From Streptomyces smyrnaeus (GTDB lineage: Bacteria > Actinomycetota > Actinomycetes > Streptomycetales > Streptomycetaceae): DNA of 64,000 nt. The stretch is from assembly GCF_017676345.1 (NCBI RefSeq), contig NZ_JAFFZM010000004.1:306554-370553 (forward strand), read 5' to 3'. Under the pieces are notes generated by a model. It was given only the letters and a program-made list of their open reading frames with translations, did no database searches and was not told where the DNA came from. Shown one piece after another: positions 60,022 through 64,000 of this stretch (its first letter is position 1; each line of letters begins with the position of its first letter). The position numbers were made by a program, and so were the translations under genes.

Positions 60022-60630
60022 TCAGTCGATGAAGAAGTTCCAGAACGCTCCGACCTCCGTGTCCGAGGCCGCCAGGATGCCGAAGTCCGTGATGATGCCG
60101 TCCCGCTGCGCGTCCACCCCCGCGAAGCAGGAGAGGGAGAAGCCGTCGCGGTACCAGTGGGGGTCCGTGCCGCTGCTGAGGTCCTCGGCGTTGGTGGCGT
60201 ACTCCGCGTCGGGGCCGAATCGGGCCAGGAGAGTGCGGGCCGCCGACCACAGTCGGCGCCGCCGTACCGGGTCGGGCGCGCCGGACGGCTGGGTGCCGCC
60301 GTGGGGCGTGGCGGTCCAGTGCAGCGCGGTCAGTTCGACCGCCGCCTCGTGGGTCAGCAGTTCCAGATGGTGGTCGAGGTGGTGCGGCTCCAGCCGGTCG
60401 AAGGGGTAGTACGGGGAGTGCCTGGTGCGCTGGAGCCAGCTGGTGTGGGTGTCGGGCAGCCAGCCGCGCGGATCGCGGGTGCGGAACTGGAGCACCGCTG
60501 CGGCGTCCACCAGCCAGTCCTCGTGCTGTCGGGGCCCCACGGCGGCCAGCGGGCAGCCCAAGACGACCAGCGCCTGCTGCCATTCCTGGCGCTCGGCAGC
60601 GGGGGACGATACAGGGCCGCACGGAAGCAT
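60022..60630 (-). CDS. Hypothetical protein
   Basis: The 202-residue protein is rich in His, Trp and Asp: SWLQRTRHSPYYPFDRLEPHHLDHHLELL in the middle and GIITDFGILAASDTEVGAFWNFFID at the end. It has no signal peptide or membrane segment. A Trp/His-rich fold could bind a metal or nucleotide, but I do not recognise the family. ATG at 60630; no strong ribosome binding site. Its stop borders the ABC exporter remnant. Confidence 0.6.
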   Translation of the reverse strand: MLPCGPVSSPAAERQEWQQALVVLGCPLAAVGPRQHEDWLVDAAAVLQFRTRDPRGWLPDTHTSWLQRTRHSPYYPFDRLEPHHLDHHLELLTHEAAVELTALHWTATPHGGTQPSGAPDPVRRRRLWSAARTLLARFGPDAEYATNAEDLSSGTDPHWYRDGFSLSCFAGVDAQRDGIITDFGILAASDTEVGAFWNFFID

Positions 60631-60767
60631 GACGGCACCCTAACGGCGTGCCGGCAGCCGTCGGTTCGAGGGCGGCTCTTCCGCAGCCGACCGGCGTGCG
60701 ACTGCCGGTTCGGTGCCTCCGGCGACGCCCGTCCGGGGGGCTGTCCGGCGGGATCTGGCCGCCTGGC

Positions 60768-61259
60768 TCACGTCCGGCGGGTGGCGTCGGTCTGCTCACG
60801 CAGGATGTCGCTGTGCCCGGCGTGGCGGGCGAATTCCTGGATCATGAGCAGATAGATCCATCGCAGGCTGACGGTGCCGAAGCCAGGGCGTTGCCGGGTG
60901 GCGTCGAGGTCGATTTCCGCGGCGATCGCTCGTGCGCGGTTTCCGGCGCGTTCGAATTCGGCGATGACATCGGCAACTGTTTCGTCGTCACTGACCTCGA
61001 AACTGGCTTCGCCCGCCATGGCACCGTCGCATTCGGCTTCCGGCAAACCTCCCAAGACGTGCTGGAACCACATCCTTTCTGCGAACGCAGCGTGTTTGAC
61101 CAGTCCGATTGACGTCGTCATGGATGGGACGAGACGGCGGCGTGCCTCTGTTTCAGACAGGCCGTGCACGGTGTCGATCAGCTCGGCCCGCACGTGGTCG
61201 AGCATGTACTCCAGCATCTGGCGCTCGGGGCCGCCGGTGATACGAGTCGGATTGTTCAC
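60768..61259 (-). CDS. DinB/DUF664-family protein
   Basis: The 163-residue protein has the DinB/DUF664 core: LEYMLDHVRAELIDTVHGLS, a metal-binding His in IGLVKHAAFAERMWFQHV and the C-terminal LLMIQEFARHAGHSDILREQ. The start is the GTG at 61259 after AAAGGACACC; the longer frame is not supported. Related to the gene at 47503. Function unknown. Confidence 0.87.
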   Translation of the reverse strand: MNNPTRITGGPERQMLEYMLDHVRAELIDTVHGLSETEARRRLVPSMTTSIGLVKHAAFAERMWFQHVLGGLPEAECDGAMAGEASFEVSDDETVADVIAEFERAGNRARAIAAEIDLDATRQRPGFGTVSLRWIYLLMIQEFARHAGHSDILREQTDATRRT

Positions 61260-62273
61260 GGTGTGGGTGTCCTTTCGTGGGAAGCGGGGAGACTCATGGT
61301 CCGGTCGAGTGGACTGCCGGTGCGCCCGGTCGAACGTCCGCGACGAGGCGATGTGCTCGGCTTCGGTGCGGCGGGGGATACCGCCGGACCCGACGAGCCG
61401 ACAAGAAGGCGGCGAAAATTCCGCTGGCCAGGGGCAAATGGGGGCCGAGCCGATCGGCTCGGTGTCGCACACGAATCGGATGCCGACTCGGATTCCTGGC
61501 CGAGAGGGGTGTCGTCGATGACGAGCGTCTGGGCCAGCGAGACGACGAGACCGGCACTGCCTCGGACTATCGCGTCCGGAGTGCCGCAGAGCTCTCGTTG
61601 AACTCAACTCTACCGCGCGAGGGAAGGCGAGTCCGTCCCGGTAGCCCCCTCGGCATCCGTCGGGGAAGGTGAAAGCGCGACTGGCTGTGGCGATGCTCCG
61701 AAGGAAGGGGCGAGTCCTGTCGGTCCCGGCGCGTCGCGTTGCCTGCGGCCTGCTGCAGTCTGTCCCCACCACCCCAGACCGGGTCAGGGACGAAGCCTGC
61801 CTCTCCGGCCTGGGTACCGACCGGGTCTCCCCAATGAGCGGTGTGCATCGTGAAGTTGCTGGTCATGGCTGTGGTGTGAGGGCAGGAGAACTACTCGCGC
61901 TGGTCGTCGGCTGGTGTCCACGACGAATCAGGTCAGAGGCCATGTGGCCATGCTGCGGGCTCGCCCTTGGTCCGCAGACGTCCCCGGGCCACGAGACGGC
62001 CGAGCCGTCGCTGTCGACTCGTAGAGCGGCAGCAGGTCCTAGACGTCACCGGTCTGCAGGGAGTCCATGAACACGGGCCCCACCTGCTGAGGTGTCTCGG
62101 CACGGTGCTGGGGGGTGAGGGCGACCTGCTTGTCGCCCCGGCCGGCCGCGGCAAGCAGGTCTGGCGGAGTGCGTATCAACGCGGGAGGGTCGGGGCCCGG
62201 TCTTGCGCTGTCACGCGGCGGGGCGTCCCGCGGGTGATCGTGGAGGAAGTCGATTCTCAGGCCGTGCAGATGG
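61260..62273. other. One-kilobase region without a clear gene
   Basis: No complete gene is visible on either strand. The minus-strand frame ending near 62041 reads TPPDLLAAAGRGDKQVALTP and VGPVFMDSLQTGDV, which could be the end of a broken protein. The rest looks like decayed DNA with the DinB promoter at its left end. Confidence 0.35.
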
Positions 62274-63050
62274 TCACACTGCTGGCGCGAAGGCCGTGAT
62301 TGCCTCGACGAGATCGGCCGGAGCTTCCAGCGGGATCAGGTGACCCGTGTTCGGAATCACCGTGAAGTCGGCTCCGGAGAGGTAGGGCACCAGGTTGTCG
62401 ACGAGCACGTCGACGGGCTCGACATGGTCGTTCTCTCCGGCGACGACGAGGGCGGGGACGCTGATCATGCGGGTGTGCTCGCAGACGTCCTCCGCGATGC
62501 CGCGCAGCGGCCACTCAGTGCGGGCCGCGTCGCAACTGGCCCGCGAGTCGGTCGCGATCTGCGACTTGATCGATTCGGGCAGTTCGGTCGCGGTGAGGAT
62601 GTGATCCCGTGCGCCGGCGACGGACTCGTCGGAGTCGTAGGCGTGGGAAAGGCCTTCCCGGTACTCGGGAGTGATCTCTACGGCGGGCTTCGCCGGAGCG
62701 GAACCGACGAGGATGATCCCGCGGAGCCCGGCGGGCCGGGTCGCCGCTATGAGCTGTGCGATCTTGCCACCCATGGAATGTCCGACGAGGACGTGGTCGG
62801 TGACGCCCGCGTCGGCGATCACGGCGAGCGTGTCGTCGGCGAGTTGGCGGAGGGTGTAGGGGCCGGCCAGGTTGCTCGAGCGGCTCCACCCGCGGAAGTC
62901 GACAGCGAGCATGTCGCGTCCCGCGAGGCGGTCGACGACGAGGTCCCAGGTGCGGGCGGACCCACCCCAGTAGTGCAGAAACACAAGGGTCGGTCCGGTC
63001 CCCAGCCGATGGTCGTAAGCGGGCAGTAGCGACTGCTGCGTCGTGTTCAT
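62274..63050 (-). CDS. Alpha/beta hydrolase
   Basis: The 258-residue protein has LVFLHYWGGSARTW (oxyanion HGx-like), AVDFRGWSRSS, the nucleophile elbow VGHSMGGK with Ser92, an Asp in VVAGENDHVEPVD and the final His in IPNTGHLIPLEAP. The trio fits esterases/lactonases of the BioH/haloperoxidase-like type. ATG 63050 is chosen over the upstream TTG (63068). It is divergent from the AraC gene, which may control it. Confidence 0.9.
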   Translation of the reverse strand: MNTTQQSLLPAYDHRLGTGPTLVFLHYWGGSARTWDLVVDRLAGRDMLAVDFRGWSRSSNLAGPYTLRQLADDTLAVIADAGVTDHVLVGHSMGGKIAQLIAATRPAGLRGIILVGSAPAKPAVEITPEYREGLSHAYDSDESVAGARDHILTATELPESIKSQIATDSRASCDAARTEWPLRGIAEDVCEHTRMISVPALVVAGENDHVEPVDVLVDNLVPYLSGADFTVIPNTGHLIPLEAPADLVEAITAFAPAV

Positions 63051-63160
63051 CGTGACTCTCTCGATCAAGGCTCTGAGGCGGTTGTTCTGTGTTCATCGAA
63101 CCTCTTCCGCCGTGCCGGGGCATCGGCACGACTGGTCGCCTGATGGTGGAAACTGGACAG

Positions 63161-63988
63161 ATGACCGTGATCCGGCAGATGACCTACCAGCCCGTCGGGC
63201 GCCGTGCCGCCACTGTCGAAACCATGACGTTCGACCGCCTTCGCGAGCTGAACGACGGCGGGACACAGCGTGCGGACTTCCACGTCCTCGCCGTGGTCGA
63301 TGCCGGGCACGGATCCGTCACCGTGGACTTCCTCCGACACCCGCTCCAGGAGCGGTCCGCGGTGTGGATCGCTCCTGGGGCTGTGCACCGATGGGATGAC
63401 ATCGCCGGAGTGGCTGGGCACGTCGTGCTGTTCGTGCCGACCGCGCCGGTCACCCACGCCACCCGGGAGCTCGTCGCGTCCCCGGACCTGGTCGCACACT
63501 GGCGCATTCCCGACGCGGACTGGCCGTTCGTCGACACCGCGCGCGACCATCTCCTCCTCGAAGCATCCGCCCCACCCGGGGATATCTCGACGGAGCTGCC
63601 CGAGATCCTGCTCTCCGCGCTCATCGCCCGGCTACGGCCTCCCCACGCCGAAGCACGGTCGATCAATCCGGTGTTCCAGCTGTTCCGGTCCAGCGTCGAC
63701 GCACACTTCCGGGAACATCACAACGTCGGCTACTACGCCCGGACACTGGGATACTCCCCCCGCACCCTCACAAGAGCGGTGCAGCAGGTCACCGGCCGCA
63801 GCGCGAAGGCGTACATCGTCGATCGGATCGTCCTGGAAGCCAAACGGCTCCTCGCACACGACCGCCTCACCGCGGCCGCCTGCGCCAACACGCTCGGCTT
63901 CCCCGACGCGTCCAACTTCTCGGTGTTCTTCCGGAAGGCGACAGGCATGCGCCCGGGCGCATGGCATGCGACGGTGGCCGCCGAGTGA
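63161..63988 (+). CDS. AraC-family regulator
   Basis: The 275-residue protein has an N-terminal cupin-like domain (HVLAVVDAGHGSVTVDF, AVWIAPGAVHRW) and a C-terminal AraC pair: VGYYARTLGYSPRTLTRAVQQVTG and ACANTLGFPDASNFSVFFRKATGMRPGAW. ATG at 63161 is chosen; ATG at 63143 is possible. It is divergent from the hydrolase at 62274-63050, the likely target. Confidence 0.9.
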   Translation: MTVIRQMTYQPVGRRAATVETMTFDRLRELNDGGTQRADFHVLAVVDAGHGSVTVDFLRHPLQERSAVWIAPGAVHRWDDIAGVAGHVVLFVPTAPVTHATRELVASPDLVAHWRIPDADWPFVDTARDHLLLEASAPPGDISTELPEILLSALIARLRPPHAEARSINPVFQLFRSSVDAHFREHHNVGYYARTLGYSPRTLTRAVQQVTGRSAKAYIVDRIVLEAKRLLAHDRLTAAACANTLGFPDASNFSVFFRKATGMRPGAWHATVAAE

Positions 63989-64000
63989 GGGGGTGTACCT

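Noticed and set aside
1..64000. tRNA, rRNA or CRISPR genes
   Set aside because: No cloverleaf, rRNA-like conserved stretch or spaced repeat array was recognised on either strand.

Overview
The window is high-GC actinobacterial DNA with a Streptomyces-like character. Signs of this are GTG/TTG starts behind purine-rich ribosome binding sites, ATGA/GTGA translational coupling, many TetR/MarR/AraC/ArsR regulators, a very large AfsR/SARP-type regulator, a terpene cyclase paired with a P450, secreted small proteins and DUF6314- and DUF664-type genes. It reads as a chromosomal-arm or accessory region: many short independent transcription units, few housekeeping genes and an unusually large number of gene fragments.

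Layout. 1-5.9 kb: a peptide/oligosaccharide-type ABC importer operon (binding protein tail, two permeases, a fused double ATPase) ending in a ROK kinase. 6-13 kb: single metabolic genes (LysE exporter, class-C-like serine hydrolase with a divergent TetR, metallo-beta-lactamase-fold hydrolase divergent from an alpha/beta hydrolase, SDR, AraC). 13.2-16.6 kb: a coupled pair of half-size ABC exporters of the IrtAB/YbtPQ type. 17-19.7 kb: cytochrome P450 plus class I terpene synthase. 20-31.3 kb: a long minus-strand block that I read as an undescribed biosynthetic gene cluster: chorismate mutase, type II DAHP synthase, PLP-dependent amino acid decarboxylase, a secreted protein, an orphan EctC-like cyclase, an acyl-AMP ligase, a methyltransferase-like protein, an acyl-CoA-dehydrogenase-like flavoenzyme and an MFS exporter. 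It contains no NRPS or PKS megasynthase. 31.5-37 kb: DUF6314, a 50-residue membrane protein, a frameshifted MFS gene, TetR with a divergent epoxide-hydrolase-like enzyme and a ProC-like reductase. 37-43.5 kb: an AfsR-type SARP regulator divergent from a two-gene quinone/enone reductase operon, then a KOW-only protein. 44-54.3 kb: a two-component system, DinB, ArsR-SRPBCC fusion, GNATs, LysE, TetR and small membrane or secreted proteins. 54.8-59.2 kb: a redox operon (SDR, AKR, GlcG, MFS) divergent from MarR. 59.2-60 kb: a graveyard of three gene remnants. 60-64 kb: hypothetical protein, DinB, alpha/beta hydrolase and AraC.

How the genes may work together. Chorismate mutase and DAHP synthase would raise flux into prephenate/aromatics. 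The decarboxylase would supply an amine, the AMP ligase would activate an acid, and the EctC-like, flavin and methyltransferase enzymes would cyclise, oxidise and methylate the product for export by the MFS pump. This is inference from families and gene order; no product can be read from sequence alone.

The regulatory DNA is unusually legible. There are three palindromes at exact 24-bp spacing (10002-10064), an ArsR-type palindrome filling a promoter spacer (48477-48492), paired palindromes at 52014-52065, direct repeats upstream of the SARP gene (40760-40859), a repeated element in the MarR/MFS divergent promoter, and a G-quadruplex motif at 56679-56713. A decayed second copy of the TetR gene at 8198, with part of its promoter, sits at 37167-37343.
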